A stretch of 64,000 bases of DNA from a beta proteobacterium AAP65 (GTDB lineage Bacteria > Pseudomonadota > Gammaproteobacteria > Burkholderiales > Burkholderiaceae_C): the NCBI GenBank assembly GCA_001295865.1, contig LJHW01000027.1, forward strand, positions 52,289-116,288, read 5' to 3'. The notes beneath the pieces are model-generated. The model did not search any database and was not told where the DNA came from. It saw nothing but the letters and a program-made list of their open reading frames with translations. Each line of letters begins with the position of its first letter. The first letter of the stretch is position 1. Both the position numbers and the translations under genes were made by a program. Below, one piece after another: positions 1 through 8,753 of the stretch.

Positions 1-179
1 GCGCGGGCGCACCCAGGGGGCGGACAGCGCCGTGGCGCTGGAGGCAAGGACAAGACGACGTCGGGTGAAATTCATGGCGCCGGATTATGGAACCCGGCCC
101 CGAACAACCCTCGGGTTTACCCGCTGTTACGGCGGTCTATCGGGCCGATCTCTGGCCCGCCCCCCGCAGGCACGGGGGC

Positions 180-857
180 TCAGACCGCCAGCAGCGGCGC
201 GCGGAAGACGTAGCCCACGCGCGATTTCGACTGCAGCGGCACCACGGCTGGCGTGGCGCGTTCGATGCGGCGACGCAGGCGGTAGATGGTGGCGTTGAGG
301 TTGTCGCCATCCGGCGGCAGGCCCAGGCGCTCACACAGGGTCTCGCGCGTCACGGGCTCGCCGGCGGCCTGGACAAAACACTCGACGACGGCCATGTCGC
401 CTTCGCTCAAGTCGACGTGGATGCCATCGGGCGCCACCAGTTGGCGGGCGCGGCGGTCCAGCTTCCACGGTGCGACGCCGGGGCTGCCCGAGGCCACGCG
501 GCGCTGCACCGCCTCGATGGCCAGCGCCACCTGCTCGAACTGCACCGGCTTGGCCAGGAACATGTCGGCACCGGCCGTGATGACCTGGCTGAAGACATCG
601 GAAGCCACGCGTCCCGACACCACCAGGATGCCCGCCTGCGTGCGCCGGCGCAGCAGCTTGACGAGATCCACGCCGTCGATGCCGGGCAGGGTCAGGTCGA
701 GCACGTAGAAGTCGTGGTCGAAGGCGCTGCCGTCGACCAGCAGATCGCTGCTGTCGGCGTAGGCGCGAACCTGGATGCCGCGGCCTTGCAGGTACTGGGA
801 GAGGAACTCCGAGAAGTCGCGGTCGTCTTCGACGAGAGCCAGGGTCTTGGGCAACAT
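180..857 (-). CDS. Orphan OmpR-type response regulator
   Basis: A 225-residue DNA-binding response regulator. The N-terminal receiver domain (about residues 1-120) shows the acidic pair in LVEDD, the probable phosphoacceptor Asp in VLDLTLPGIDG and the conserved Lys in FLAKPVQ. The C-terminal domain (about 135-225) fits a winged helix of the Trans_reg_C type, with NATIYRLRRRIE as recognition helix and SRVGYVF as wing. The start is set at MLPKTLALVEDD because receiver domains begin there; an upstream in-frame ATG at 998 would add 47 residues with no receiver character. No histidine kinase lies beside it, so its partner and targets are unknown. Two palindromic sequences lie just upstream (912-931 and 953-964). 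The family is certain, the regulated process is not. Confidence 0.88.
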   Translation of the reverse strand: MLPKTLALVEDDRDFSEFLSQYLQGRGIQVRAYADSSDLLVDGSAFDHDFYVLDLTLPGIDGVDLVKLLRRRTQAGILVVSGRVASDVFSQVITAGADMFLAKPVQFEQVALAIEAVQRRVASGSPGVAPWKLDRRARQLVAPDGIHVDLSEGDMAVVECFVQAAGEPVTRETLCERLGLPPDGDNLNATIYRLRRRIERATPAVVPLQSKSRVGYVFRAPLLAV

Positions 858-911
858 GGTGTTCAAGGGCAACAGGGCAACTGCGAAAACCGACATTGGA
901 ACCCAAGATGA

Positions 912-931
912 CACAGGCCGCGGGGCCTGTG
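912..931. promoter_or_regulatory. 8-bp inverted repeat upstream of the response regulator
   Basis: CACAGGCC, four bases, then GGCCTGTG: a perfect 8-bp inverted repeat 55 bases before the response-regulator start codon. It could be an operator or a 5' leader hairpin. There is no T-run, so it is not a typical terminator. Function is inferred only from position. Confidence 0.4.
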
Positions 932-952
932 AAACGCCGTTTCTCGGCTCTT

Positions 953-964
953 CAAAGCGCTTTG
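953..964. promoter_or_regulatory. 12-bp palindrome CAAAGCGCTTTG
   Basis: A perfect palindrome, CAAAGCGCTTTG, about 100 bases upstream of the response-regulator start and about 130 bases past the end of the ABC permease gene. It lies in the likely promoter region and could bind a dimeric regulator, possibly the response regulator itself. No consensus for a named regulator is recognised. Confidence 0.35.
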
Positions 965-1093
965 GCGCATATGTGATGCCTCGCAGCTGTGCACCCATGA
1001 TTTCTGCTTCAAGCGCGGCCGGCTTTCATCCCGTTGGAGGACGAAGCGCCGGCCGTGCTGTCGCGCCACCGCGACGAGCGGCGGGCCCGGATG

Positions 1094-2020
1094 TCAGCTG
1101 GCCGCCCCGGCGCCGCGTTCGCGCCAGCGCACCAGCATGTAGAAACAGCCGCCGGCGAAGACCAGGCCCCCCAGCAGCAGCGGCGAGGGCAGGTCGCGCA
1201 GCGCGAGGCTGAAGTCGTGCAGGGCCCAGCCCGCGAGGTTGTGCAAGGCTTGCTCCGGGCTGTCCGTGCCCTGCATCCTCAGTTCCCGGCCGGTGTGCAG
1301 CAGTGAGCGCGCGGCGCCCTTCAGCAAGCCCACTGTGATGTCAGAGAGCAAGGGCTGCCCGAACAGCCGGTTCAGCAACTGGCTGCCCAGGCCGATGCCC
1401 ACGCCCAGGATGACCCACGACCAGCTGCGGAACCAGGCCGACAGCAGCACCACCAACAGGATCAGCGGCGACATCCACAGCACCGCCAGCGGCAAGCCGG
1501 CGAGCAGCCGCGCAGCGAGGGCCAGGATGGCCGGCAGGAGATCGAGCCAGGGCAGGGCGAACCACTCGCCGATGCCGACCACGCGCGTCACCAGCACCAG
1601 CGACACCAGCAGCCCGCCCAGCAGGCCGGCCAGCAGCGCGGCGGCCGGCACCAGCAGCAGGTGCACCACCAGCGGCGCCGCGAGGCTGGCGCTGTGCGTG
1701 GCCGGCAGCGAGAGCCAGAACTCCACCGAGCGGTCGCTGTGGTCGCGCCGGGCCATGCCGGCGATGATGATGATGGAGCTGAAACACGCGATCAGGAACA
1801 GCGTCGCGGCACTGCCGGCCATCGACGCCACCGTCAGCAACGAGGCCAGCTGCAGGGGGCGCAACTGGCTGTTGACCGCCTCGGCTTCGTCGCCGCCGAG
1901 CTGAATCTGGCCGAAGCTCAGCAGCAGCAGTGCGATGCCCAGCGGCACCGCGATCATCAGTGCCCAGCCGAAGCGGTACTGCAGCCATTCGCGCCGCAAC
2001 AGGGGAAGGATCTTGTTCAT
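1094..2020 (-). CDS. ABC-2 type transporter permease
   Basis: A 308-residue membrane protein with about six hydrophobic segments, for example those around WALMIAVPLGIALLLLSFG, ATLFLIACFSSIIIIAGMA, AAALLAGLLGGLLVSLVLV and PLILLVVLLSAWF. The short cytoplasmic start (MNKILPLLRREWLQYRFGW) is typical of ABC-2 export permeases. It is the last gene of a minus-strand operon in the order GntR regulator, ATPase, permease, with 27 bases between ATPase and permease. That order matches the YtrA/BcrA-type systems that export peptides or respond to cell-envelope stress. The substrate cannot be read from the sequence. Confidence 0.85.
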   Translation of the reverse strand: MNKILPLLRREWLQYRFGWALMIAVPLGIALLLLSFGQIQLGGDEAEAVNSQLRPLQLASLLTVASMAGSAATLFLIACFSSIIIIAGMARRDHSDRSVEFWLSLPATHSASLAAPLVVHLLLVPAAALLAGLLGGLLVSLVLVTRVVGIGEWFALPWLDLLPAILALAARLLAGLPLAVLWMSPLILLVVLLSAWFRSWSWVILGVGIGLGSQLLNRLFGQPLLSDITVGLLKGAARSLLHTGRELRMQGTDSPEQALHNLAGWALHDFSLALRDLPSPLLLGGLVFAGGCFYMLVRWRERGAGAAS

Positions 2021-2047
2021 GGGTGAGGCCTCGTCGGGGTTCGAGCT

Positions 2048-2956
2048 TCAGAACTGGGTGCGGTCGAGTTCGGGCTTGCGGGTCAGCGCCACGAACAGGT
2101 CGACCAGGCTGGGGCGGATGCGCTGGCCCAGGGCCTGCACGTGCGCCGGGGGCGCGCCGTCGAAGATGGCGGCGTTGCCGGCAGGGCCGGCGCCGGTGCG
2201 GTAACGCAGCAGCGGGTGCGCTGCTGCGATCTGCTCGGCCACGGCAGCGTCGTGGCTCACGCCGACAAAACGCTTTTCCATGTCTTCGAGGCTGATGCTC
2301 AGCACCAGCTTGCCCTCGTTGAGCATCAGCACGTCGGACAGCAGGCTCTCGATCTCTTCGACTTGGTGGGTGCTGATGAGCACGCTGCGCTCGCCGTCGC
2401 ACCACTCGTCGATGAGCATCTCGTAGAAGGCCTTGCGCGAGAGGACATCCAGGCCCAACGTGGGCTCGTCCAGGATCATCAGCCGCGCGTCGATGGCCGC
2501 CACCAGCGCCAGGTGGGCCTGCACCACCATGCCCTTGGACAGCGTCTTGACCTTGTCGTTCAAGCCCACGCTGGTGCGGCGCAGCAGCGCGCGGGCACGG
2601 TCGGCAGAGAAACGCGGGTGCAAACCGCTCATCAGCGAGATGAGATCGCTCACCCGCGCCCAGCGCGGCAGGATGGCCACGTCGGGGATGTAGCAGGCCT
2701 GCTCCAGCAGCTGCGCGCGTTGCGGCCGCGGGCTCATGCCCAGCACGCTGAGTTCACCACCACCCTGGCCCAGATCGACCAGGCCCACCATGGCCTTCAT
2801 CAGCGAAGACTTGCCGGCCCCGTTGTGGCCCAGCAGGCCGACCACGCGGCCCTTGGGGATGGTGAAGCTGACGTCATCCACCGCCAGCTTGGCGCCGTAG
2901 CGCACATTGAGATGGCTGGCCCTCACCAGCACGTCTTGCGATTCAGCGGCGTTCAT
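2048..2956 (-). CDS. ABC transporter ATP-binding protein, ABC-2 exporter type
   Basis: A 302-residue nucleotide-binding subunit that would energise the adjacent permease. Walker A is GHNGAGKSS, the signature region is TLSKGMVVQAHLAL (a degenerate LSGGQ, written LSKGM), Walker B is LMILDEPTLGLD, and the switch His is in STHQVEE. The degenerate signature is common in YtrB/BcrA-like ATPases. The start MNAAESQDVL is preceded by GGGAGGAG and its ATG overlaps the stop of the GntR gene (ATGA). An in-frame start 72 bases upstream would run into the regulator gene. The C-terminal 80 residues after the ATPase core are typical of the exporter subfamily. Confidence 0.9.
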   Translation of the reverse strand: MNAAESQDVLVRASHLNVRYGAKLAVDDVSFTIPKGRVVGLLGHNGAGKSSLMKAMVGLVDLGQGGGELSVLGMSPRPQRAQLLEQACYIPDVAILPRWARVSDLISLMSGLHPRFSADRARALLRRTSVGLNDKVKTLSKGMVVQAHLALVAAIDARLMILDEPTLGLDVLSRKAFYEMLIDEWCDGERSVLISTHQVEEIESLLSDVLMLNEGKLVLSISLEDMEKRFVGVSHDAAVAEQIAAAHPLLRYRTGAGPAGNAAIFDGAPPAHVQALGQRIRPSLVDLFVALTRKPELDRTQF

Positions 2957-3306
2957 CAACGCTCCTCCCAGTTCAGTTGTTGTGCCCCGATGCCCAGGCG
3001 GCGCAGGCGCTCGCGCAGCAGCGGCCATTCGGTGTTGAGAAAGCGGTGGCGCTCGGCGGCGCGCAGGCGTTCGCGGGCGCCGGCCGTCACGTACAGGCCG
3101 AGGCCGCGGCGGGCCTCGAGCAGGCCTTCTTCGTCCAGCGCCTGCAGCGCGCGGGTGACGGTCAGCGGGTTGAGCAGGTACTGCCCAGCCAGCGCCCGCA
3201 CCGAGGGCATGGCCGCGCCTTCTTCGGGTTCGCCGTCGAGCAGCTGCGCGGCCAGGATGTCGGCCAGCTGCTGGTAGATCGGTTGTTTGTCATGCCAGGT
3301 CTGCAT
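2956..3306 (-). CDS. GntR-family (YtrA-type) transcriptional regulator
   Basis: A 116-residue repressor-like protein. An N-terminal GntR winged helix (PIYQQLADILAAQLL, MPSVRALAGQYLLNPLTVTRAL, LEARRGLGLYV) is followed by a short helical tail of about 35 residues instead of a large effector domain. That is the YtrA subfamily, whose members usually autoregulate a downstream ABC exporter operon. Start chosen at MQTWHDKQPIYQ, where YtrA proteins normally begin; another possible start lies 33 bases upstream. The gene overlaps the ATPase start by four bases, so the three genes are very probably one transcript. The ligand is unknown. Confidence 0.87.
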   Translation of the reverse strand: MQTWHDKQPIYQQLADILAAQLLDGEPEEGAAMPSVRALAGQYLLNPLTVTRALQALDEEGLLEARRGLGLYVTAGARERLRAAERHRFLNTEWPLLRERLRRLGIGAQQLNWEER

Positions 3307-3427
3307 GGGGCGCCTGCTGGTGTGTTGGTGATGTAGCACACCATATCAAGGCGCCTCGGGTCTTGCCTGCGTGTTGCGACAGGCTGCACAGCGCGGCGAC
3401 AGGCTGCACGGCCTGCCGCCGCTGCCC

Positions 3428-4576
3428 TCACATCGAGGCTTGCAGCATCGCCAGGTAATCGCCGCGCGTGGCCAGGCGGGGGTTGGTCTTGTGGCAGTGG
3501 TCGGCCATCGCGCCATCGACGATGCGTTCGAAGAGGTCTTCGGTGACGCCCATCGCCCGCAAGCCGCTGGGCAGGCCCAGGCGGGCGTTGAGCGCTGTCA
3601 CGGCTTCGGCCACGGCATGGCCTTCGGCGTCACAGCCGGGCAGACCCATGGCGTGCGCCAAACGCTGCAGGCGCTGTTCGGCCTGCATGCTGGGCGCCGC
3701 GGCGTTGAAGCGCAGCACCGCGGGCAGGAACATGGCATTCAAGGTGCCGTGGTGCAGCCGCGGGTTGACGCCGCCCAGGCTGTGGCTGAGCGAATGCACG
3801 CAGCCCAGGCCTTTCTGGAAAGCCATGGCGCCCTGCATGCTCGCGCTCATCATGTGCCAGCGGGCTTCGCGGTCCAACCCGTCGCGCGTGGCGCGTTCGA
3901 TGTGCGCCCAGCCGCGCGCCAGGCCGTCCAGCGCAATGCCGTCGGCCGGCGGGTTCACGGCGTGGGCCATGAAGGTTTCCATGCAGTGCGCGATGGCGTC
4001 CATGCCGGTGGCCGCCGTCAGGCCCGGCGGCAAGCCGAGTGTCAGCTCGGGGTCGAGCAGCGCCGCCTTGGGCATCAGGTGCCAGCTGTGGAAGCCCAGC
4101 TTGCGGCCGTCTTCGACGATGACGATGGCGCCGCGCGCCACCTCGCTGCCGGTGCCGGCCGTGGTGGGCACGGCGATCAGCGGCGGCACGGCGGTTGTGA
4201 TCTTCGGGCTGCCGCCTTCGATGGTGGCGTAGGTGGCCAGCGGCCCCGGGTGCGTGGCGGCGATGGCCACGCCCTTGGCCAGGTCGATGCTGCTGCCGCC
4301 GCCCACGGCGATCAGGCCGTCGCAGCCTTCGCGGCGGTACACCTCCACCGCGGCGCGCACGGCGGCCTCCGTCGGGTTGCTGGGCGTGCCGTCGAACACG
4401 GCGTGGGGCAGGGCGCCCAGCGCATCCAGCGCCGCCTGCAGCACGCCGGCCGCGCGCACGCCGGCGTCGGTCACCACCAGCGGGCGGGTCATGCCGGTGC
4501 GCTGGCATTCCTCGGGCAAGAGGCGCACGGCGCCGTGGTCGAGGTCGATCTGCGTGAGGTAGAGGATGCGGGCCAT
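3428..4576 (-). CDS. Iron-containing alcohol dehydrogenase
   Basis: A 382-residue NAD(P)-dependent dehydrogenase of the group III (iron-type) family. The Rossmann-like half contains GGGSSIDLAKGVAI and GTGSEVARGAIV. The metal ligands are expected at the Asp in KAALLDPEL and at His residues in GMDAIAHCMETF, GCVHSLSHSLGG and LHHGTLNAM. The start at MARILYLTQIDLDHG gives the usual family length; the reading frame stays open far upstream only because it runs antisense through the neighbouring esterase gene. The gene is transcribed divergently from the HSL esterase with 48 bases between the starts, so the two may share a promoter region. The substrate could be a short alcohol, lactaldehyde or a hydroxy-acid. 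Confidence 0.9.
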   Translation of the reverse strand: MARILYLTQIDLDHGAVRLLPEECQRTGMTRPLVVTDAGVRAAGVLQAALDALGALPHAVFDGTPSNPTEAAVRAAVEVYRREGCDGLIAVGGGSSIDLAKGVAIAATHPGPLATYATIEGGSPKITTAVPPLIAVPTTAGTGSEVARGAIVIVEDGRKLGFHSWHLMPKAALLDPELTLGLPPGLTAATGMDAIAHCMETFMAHAVNPPADGIALDGLARGWAHIERATRDGLDREARWHMMSASMQGAMAFQKGLGCVHSLSHSLGGVNPRLHHGTLNAMFLPAVLRFNAAAPSMQAEQRLQRLAHAMGLPGCDAEGHAVAEAVTALNARLGLPSGLRAMGVTEDLFERIVDGAMADHCHKTNPRLATRGDYLAMLQASM

Positions 4577-4624
4577 GTCCTGCGCTGCCGAAAGCGTTGG
4601 GGGGAGTGTGCGACAGGGGAAAGT

Positions 4625-5566
4625 ATGCTCCGCGCCGCCTTGAACACGAACCTGCTCACCCCCCAGATGGCCGGCGTGCTGGACCGCATCCAGCGCGCCA
4701 AGCGCCCGCCCTTCCACACGATGAGCCCCGCGGCAGCGCGCGCGGCCTACGACGCCGCGGCCGAGGTGCTGGATTTCCCCCGTGCCCCACTGGCCCGCGT
4801 GCAGGCGCTGACGTTGCCTGGTGGCGATGGCGCCCCCCGCCCGGCGCGCCTGTACGCCGCGAGCGATGAGCCCGGCCCGGGCCTGCTCTACCTGCACGGT
4901 GGCGGCTTCGTGATCGGCAGCCTGGAAACGCACGACAGCCTGTGCCGCCAGCTGGCCCTGCGCAGCGGCCGCACGGTGGTGGCCTTGGACTACCGCCTGG
5001 CACCCGAACACCGCTTCCCGGCCGCCGTGGACGACGCCTGGGCGGCGCTGCAGGCCCTGAGCGCCGAACCCGCGCGCTACGGCCTGGCCGCCGCCCCCCT
5101 GGCCGTGGCGGGTGACAGCGCCGGCGGCACCCTGGCCGCCGTGTGCGCGCTGCTGGCGCGCGACCACCGCCTGCCGCTGGCATTGCAGCTGCTCATCACG
5201 CCCGGCACCACGGCGCTGGCCGACACGCCTTCGCACCACCTCTTCGGCCACGGCTTCCTGCTCGACCGCGAAGCCATCCACTGGTTCTTCGACCACTACA
5301 TCGACCGCGAACACCGCCACGACTGGCGTTTCGCGCCGCTCGAGGCCGAGGCGGATGGCGTGGCGCCGGCAGCGGTGCTGCTGGCGGAGTGCGACCCGCT
5401 GGTGGACGAAGGCCTGGCCTACGCCGACCGCCTGCGCGCCGCCGGCGTGCCGGTGCAGCTGGAGCTGGTGCGAGGCATGACGCACGACTTCATCAAGATG
5501 GGCCGCGTGCTGAAGGAGGCCAGCGCCGCGCTGGACTTCGCCGCCGCTGCCTTGCGAGCAACCTGA
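4625..5566 (+). CDS. Alpha/beta hydrolase, hormone-sensitive lipase family esterase
   Basis: A 313-residue carboxylesterase. It has the oxyanion-hole motif LHGGGFVIGS, the nucleophile motif GDSAGG, the acidic residue in LLAECDPLVDEG and the catalytic His in GMTHDF, in the HSL order. The N-terminal cap (about 60 residues, LTPQMAGVLDRIQRAKRPPF) is typical of bacterial HSL esterases. There is no signal peptide, so it should be cytoplasmic. Start chosen at ATG 4625, just after the divergent promoter gap; the long open frame upstream is antisense to the alcohol dehydrogenase. The next gene, a thioesterase-GNAT fusion, begins 14 bases downstream, so both are likely co-transcribed. Confidence 0.9.
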   Translation: MLRAALNTNLLTPQMAGVLDRIQRAKRPPFHTMSPAAARAAYDAAAEVLDFPRAPLARVQALTLPGGDGAPRPARLYAASDEPGPGLLYLHGGGFVIGSLETHDSLCRQLALRSGRTVVALDYRLAPEHRFPAAVDDAWAALQALSAEPARYGLAAAPLAVAGDSAGGTLAAVCALLARDHRLPLALQLLITPGTTALADTPSHHLFGHGFLLDREAIHWFFDHYIDREHRHDWRFAPLEAEADGVAPAAVLLAECDPLVDEGLAYADRLRAAGVPVQLELVRGMTHDFIKMGRVLKEASAALDFAAAALRAT

Positions 5567-5580
5567 GAGAACGAAGCCCC

Positions 5581-6441
5581 ATGATGAAACGCAGCGAGTT
5601 CCGCTTCTTCGACCGCCTGCGCGTGCGCTGGGCCGAGGTCGACCTGCAGAAGATCGTCTTCAACGGCCACTACCTGATGTACGTGGACACCGCCGTCTCG
5701 GGCTACTGGCGCACGCTGGCCTTGCCCTACCACGACACCATGCACACGCTGGGTGGTGATCTCTACGTGCGGAAGGCCACGCTGGAGTACCTGGGCTCGG
5801 CGCGCTACGACGACGTGCTGCAGGTCGGCCTGCGCTGTGCGCGCATCGGCAACTCGTCGCTCACCTTCCAGACCGCGGTGTTCCGAGGTGAGCAGTGCCT
5901 GGTGCATGGCGAAGTGGTCTATGTCTTCGCCGACCCGGCGTCACAGACCTCGCGCCCGGTGCCCGAGGCGCTGCGGCGTGTGCTGAACGGCTTTGAAGCG
6001 GGCGAGCCGGTGCTGGACGTGCGGGTGGGCTCGTGGGCCGAGCTCGGGGCCGCTGCGCAGCAGGTGCGCCAGCCGGTGTTTGTCGACGAGCAGGGCATCG
6101 CGCCCGAACTGGTGGTGGACGAGGCCGATGCCGGCGCCGTGCACGCCGTGGCTTTCAACCGCCTGGGCGTGCCGGTGGCCACCGGGCGGCTGCTGCAGCC
6201 CTCACGCGGGCTCGCCCAGGTTGGGCGCATGGCGACGTTGGCCTCGGTGCGCGGCGGGCAGCTCGGCGGCGCGGTGCTGCACGCGCTGATGCAGGCGGCG
6301 CGCGAGCGCGGTGACGTTGCCATGGTGCTGCACGCGCAGAGCACGGCCGTGGGCTTCTACCTGCGCCACGGCTTCACGCCGGACGGTCAGGAATTCCAGA
6401 CCGCCGGTATCCCGCACCAGACGATGCGGCGTGTGCTGTGA
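5581..6441 (+). CDS. Fusion of YbgC-type acyl-CoA thioesterase and GNAT acetyltransferase
   Basis: A 286-residue two-domain protein. Residues 1-135 are a hotdog-fold thioesterase of the YbgC/4-hydroxybenzoyl-CoA family: VRWAEVDLQKIVFNGHYLMY corresponds to the catalytic region, though the usual D-x-x-G-V-V-x-(Y/H)-x-x-Y is changed to DLQKIVFNGHY. Residues 145-286 are a GNAT N-acetyltransferase: QPVFVDEQGIAPELV resembles ElaA-like proteins, and the acetyl-CoA loop region follows VGRMATLASVRGGQLGGAVL. Start chosen at ATG 5581 (MMKRSEF). The two activities in one chain suggest coupled release and transfer of acyl groups, but this is inference. No frameshift or stop separates the domains. Confidence 0.85.
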   Translation: MMKRSEFRFFDRLRVRWAEVDLQKIVFNGHYLMYVDTAVSGYWRTLALPYHDTMHTLGGDLYVRKATLEYLGSARYDDVLQVGLRCARIGNSSLTFQTAVFRGEQCLVHGEVVYVFADPASQTSRPVPEALRRVLNGFEAGEPVLDVRVGSWAELGAAAQQVRQPVFVDEQGIAPELVVDEADAGAVHAVAFNRLGVPVATGRLLQPSRGLAQVGRMATLASVRGGQLGGAVLHALMQAARERGDVAMVLHAQSTAVGFYLRHGFTPDGQEFQTAGIPHQTMRRVL

Positions 6442-6450
6442 ACGCTGCGC

Positions 6451-6759
6451 TCAGCCGGCGGCGCTATTGAGTTCGATGAAAGCCTCGACATGCCGCGCCG
6501 GCTGGCCGACGCCGGCATAGGCCGCGGCGGCCTGGCTTTCGATCAGCGCCTGCAGCGCTGGCGTGATGCCGGGCAGGGCCGCGCGGTAGGTTTCCATGAA
6601 GGTGACGCGTTCGCCGCCTTCATCGGCACGGCGCAGCAAGTGAACCTCCAGGCCGGGCAGTTCGGTCTTCAGGCGTTGCACGAAAGCCGCCGCCGCTGAC
6701 TGGGCCACGGCCGCCTGGGCCGCCGGCACCTTCCAGTAGACGTAGATCTCGCGCGCCAT
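6451..6759 (-). CDS. DUF4936-like small protein
   Basis: A 102-residue cytoplasmic protein beginning MAREIYVYWKVP and containing LEVHLLRRADEGGERVTFMETY and a short PARHVEAFIEL end. This pattern resembles the DUF4936 family found beside ygfZ in Burkholderiales, where members look like small ferredoxin-fold dimeric proteins. It follows ygfZ by four bases on the same strand (an in-frame alternative start at 6777 would overlap ygfZ), so it is probably translated from the same message. Function is unknown. The family assignment is from memory of the sequence pattern and should be held at moderate confidence. Confidence 0.7.
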   Translation of the reverse strand: MAREIYVYWKVPAAQAAVAQSAAAAFVQRLKTELPGLEVHLLRRADEGGERVTFMETYRAALPGITPALQALIESQAAAAYAGVGQPARHVEAFIELNSAAG

Positions 6760-6763
6760 GAGC

Positions 6764-7714
6764 TCAGCTGTCGTCACGCGCCAGGTCGTAGGGCAGGGCG
6801 CCGGGCGTCAGCTGCGGGCCGGTGGCGCTGCCGGCGTGCAGGGGCGCGCCGGCTTCGACGGCCGCGATCTTCATTTCCACCAGCGCCACGTGCTGGCCGG
6901 CCAGCTGCCCGGCCAAGGCCACCATGCCGGCGGGCTGCTCGGGCTCGGTGGCGATGAAAACTTCCTGCGCCGGCTGCAGTGCGGTGTCGCCGGTCAGCAC
7001 GTAGGCGCGGCGTTTGAGCGTGCCGCGGTACTGGCTGCGTGCCACCACCTCCTGGCCGGGGTAGCAGCCTTTCTTGAAGTTCACGCCGCCCACCAGCTCC
7101 AGGTTCACCATCTGCGGCACGAACTGCTCGCTGGTGGCGGCCACGATGCGCGCCACGCCGCTCAGCACTTCCAGCGCCTGCCAGGTGGCGAGGTTCATCG
7201 CCGGGGCTGCAGGGGCCGTGTCGGGGGTGCCGACCCACAGCGCGCGCGCCACCGGCTGGCCGTCGACCAGCGCGGCGGGCAATTGCAGCTGTTCACCACC
7301 GGCGCTTTCAGCGCGCGTCCAGGGCGCGGCGGCGCCAGCAGCCGCGCCGGCCAAGCCCCACAGCGGCAGTTCGGCACTGGCATCGCTGAGCTTGCACTTG
7401 GCGCGCAGCACGAACATCGACAGGCGCTTCAGCGTGGCCGGCAGCAGGTCGGCGCTGCAGGCCAGCAGCACTTCGTCGGGCCCGCGGCGCCACATCACGA
7501 AGCTGGCCAGCAGCCGGCCCTTGGCCGAGCAGAAGCCTGCGAGCCGCGCCTCGCTCTCGGGCAGGTGTTCGACGTCTTGCGTCAGCTGTCCGTGCAGGAA
7601 CTTCGCGGCCTCCGCGCCCTGGGCGCGGATCACGCCCCAGTCGCTCAGGCGCACGGCGCCGGCGGGCAGGGCAGAAGAGGTGGCAGCAGGCACGGTCAGA
7701 GCATCGGCGTTCAT
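6764..7714 (-). CDS. ygfZ: Folate-binding protein YgfZ (iron-sulfur protein maturation/repair)
   Basis: A 316-residue tetrahydrofolate-binding protein of the GcvT-like fold. YgfZ supports assembly or repair of certain Fe-S enzymes such as MiaB in the cytoplasm. The signature GCYPGQEVVARSQYRG carries the conserved Cys of the K-G-C-Y-x-G-Q-E motif, and the N-terminal FLHGQLTQDV matches the family. Start chosen at ATG 7714 (MNADALTV); an in-frame ATG at 7738 would overlap the start of the divergent mltG gene. The intergenic gap to mltG is only about 22 bases, so the divergent promoters must lie partly inside coding sequence. Confidence 0.93.
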   Translation of the reverse strand: MNADALTVPAATSSALPAGAVRLSDWGVIRAQGAEAAKFLHGQLTQDVEHLPESEARLAGFCSAKGRLLASFVMWRRGPDEVLLACSADLLPATLKRLSMFVLRAKCKLSDASAELPLWGLAGAAAGAAAPWTRAESAGGEQLQLPAALVDGQPVARALWVGTPDTAPAAPAMNLATWQALEVLSGVARIVAATSEQFVPQMVNLELVGGVNFKKGCYPGQEVVARSQYRGTLKRRAYVLTGDTALQPAQEVFIATEPEQPAGMVALAGQLAGQHVALVEMKIAAVEAGAPLHAGSATGPQLTPGALPYDLARDDS

Positions 7715-7736
7715 CGCTTCATTATGATCAGCGGCC

Positions 7737-8753
7737 ATGTCGAGACGGTCCTTGGGGTTACGCCTGTGGCTGCCCCTGCTGGGGCTGCCTTTCCTTGCTG
7801 CGGCGCTGGCCGCTTTCATCGCCTGGCGCTGGCTCGACAGCCCCTTGCTCTTGGCGGCCCCTACAGTCGAGCTCTCCATCGAAACCGGCACCACGCCGCG
7901 CGCCGTGGCACAGGCTTGGGTCGACGCCGGGGTGCAGACCTCGCCAGATTTCCTGTTCGCCTGGTTCCGCGTGTCGGGCGAAGCGCGCCGCATCCGCGCC
8001 GGCAGCTACGAAATCGAAACCGGCACCACACCGCGCCAACTGCTGGCCAAGCTGGTGCAGGGCGACGAGACGCTGGAACAGTTGCGCATCATCGAAGGCT
8101 GGACGCTGCGCCAGCTGCGCGCGGCGCTGGCCCAGGCCCCGCACCTGAAGCCGACCACTGCCGGGTGGAGCGAGGCGCAGCTGATGCAGGCCCTGGGCGC
8201 GCCGGGGGTGGCGGCTGAAGGGCGCTTCTTCCCCGACACCTACAGCTACAGCCGCGGCGTGAGCGACCTCACGGTGCTCAAGCGCGCCCACGCCACGCTG
8301 CAGCGCCGACTGGCCGAGACCTGGGCGCAGCGCAGCCCCGACACCCCGCTGCAGAGCGCCGATGAACTGCTCACGCTGGCCAGCATCGTCGAGAAGGAAA
8401 CCGGGCTGCCGTCCGACCGCGGCCTGGTGGCCGGCGTCTTCATCAACCGCCTGCGCATCGGCATGCCGCTGCAGACCGACCCGACGGTGATCTACGGCCT
8501 GGGCGAGGCCTTCGATGGCAACCTGCGCCGCCGCGACCTGGAAACCGACACACCTTTCAACACCTACACGCGCCGCGGCCTGCCGCCCACGCCCATCTCG
8601 ATGCCGGGCCTGGCCTCGCTGCGCGCCGCGCTGAACCCCGCGCCAACGCGCGCGCTGTACTTCGTGGCGCGGGGCGACGGCAGCAGCGTCTTCAGCGAAA
8701 CCCTCGCCGACCATAATCGCGCGGTGAACAAATACCAGCGCGGCCTGCCTTGA
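7737..8753 (+). CDS. mltG: Endolytic murein transglycosylase MltG
   Basis: A 338-residue inner-membrane lytic transglycosylase that cleaves nascent glycan strands and helps set peptidoglycan chain length. There is one N-terminal membrane anchor ([19 protein letters not shown]). The YceG domain contains the catalytic Glu in [16 protein letters not shown] and the conserved [21 protein letters not shown]. The C-terminal [18 protein letters not shown] is also typical. It begins a tightly packed series mltG-tmk-holB-PilZ-TatD; tmk starts on a TTG that overlaps the mltG stop by four bases. This order is widespread in proteobacteria. Confidence 0.96.
   Translation: MSRRSLGLRLWLPLLGLPFLAAALAAFIAWRWLDSPLLLAAPTVELSIETGTTPRAVAQAWVDAGVQTSPDFLFAWFRVSGEARRIRAGSYEIETGTTPRQLLAKLVQGDETLEQLRIIEGWTLRQLRAALAQAPHLKPTTAGWSEAQLMQALGAPGVAAEGRFFPDTYSYSRGVSDLTVLKRAHATLQRRLAETWAQRSPDTPLQSADELLTLASIVEKETGLPSDRGLVAGVFINRLRIGMPLQTDPTVIYGLGEAFDGNLRRRDLETDTPFNTYTRRGLPPTPISMPGLASLRAALNPAPTRALYFVARGDGSSVFSETLADHNRAVNKYQRGLP

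Noticed and set aside
3371..4624. A long upstream extension of the esterase frame
   Set aside because: This part is antisense to the iron-type alcohol dehydrogenase; the family start is at 4625.
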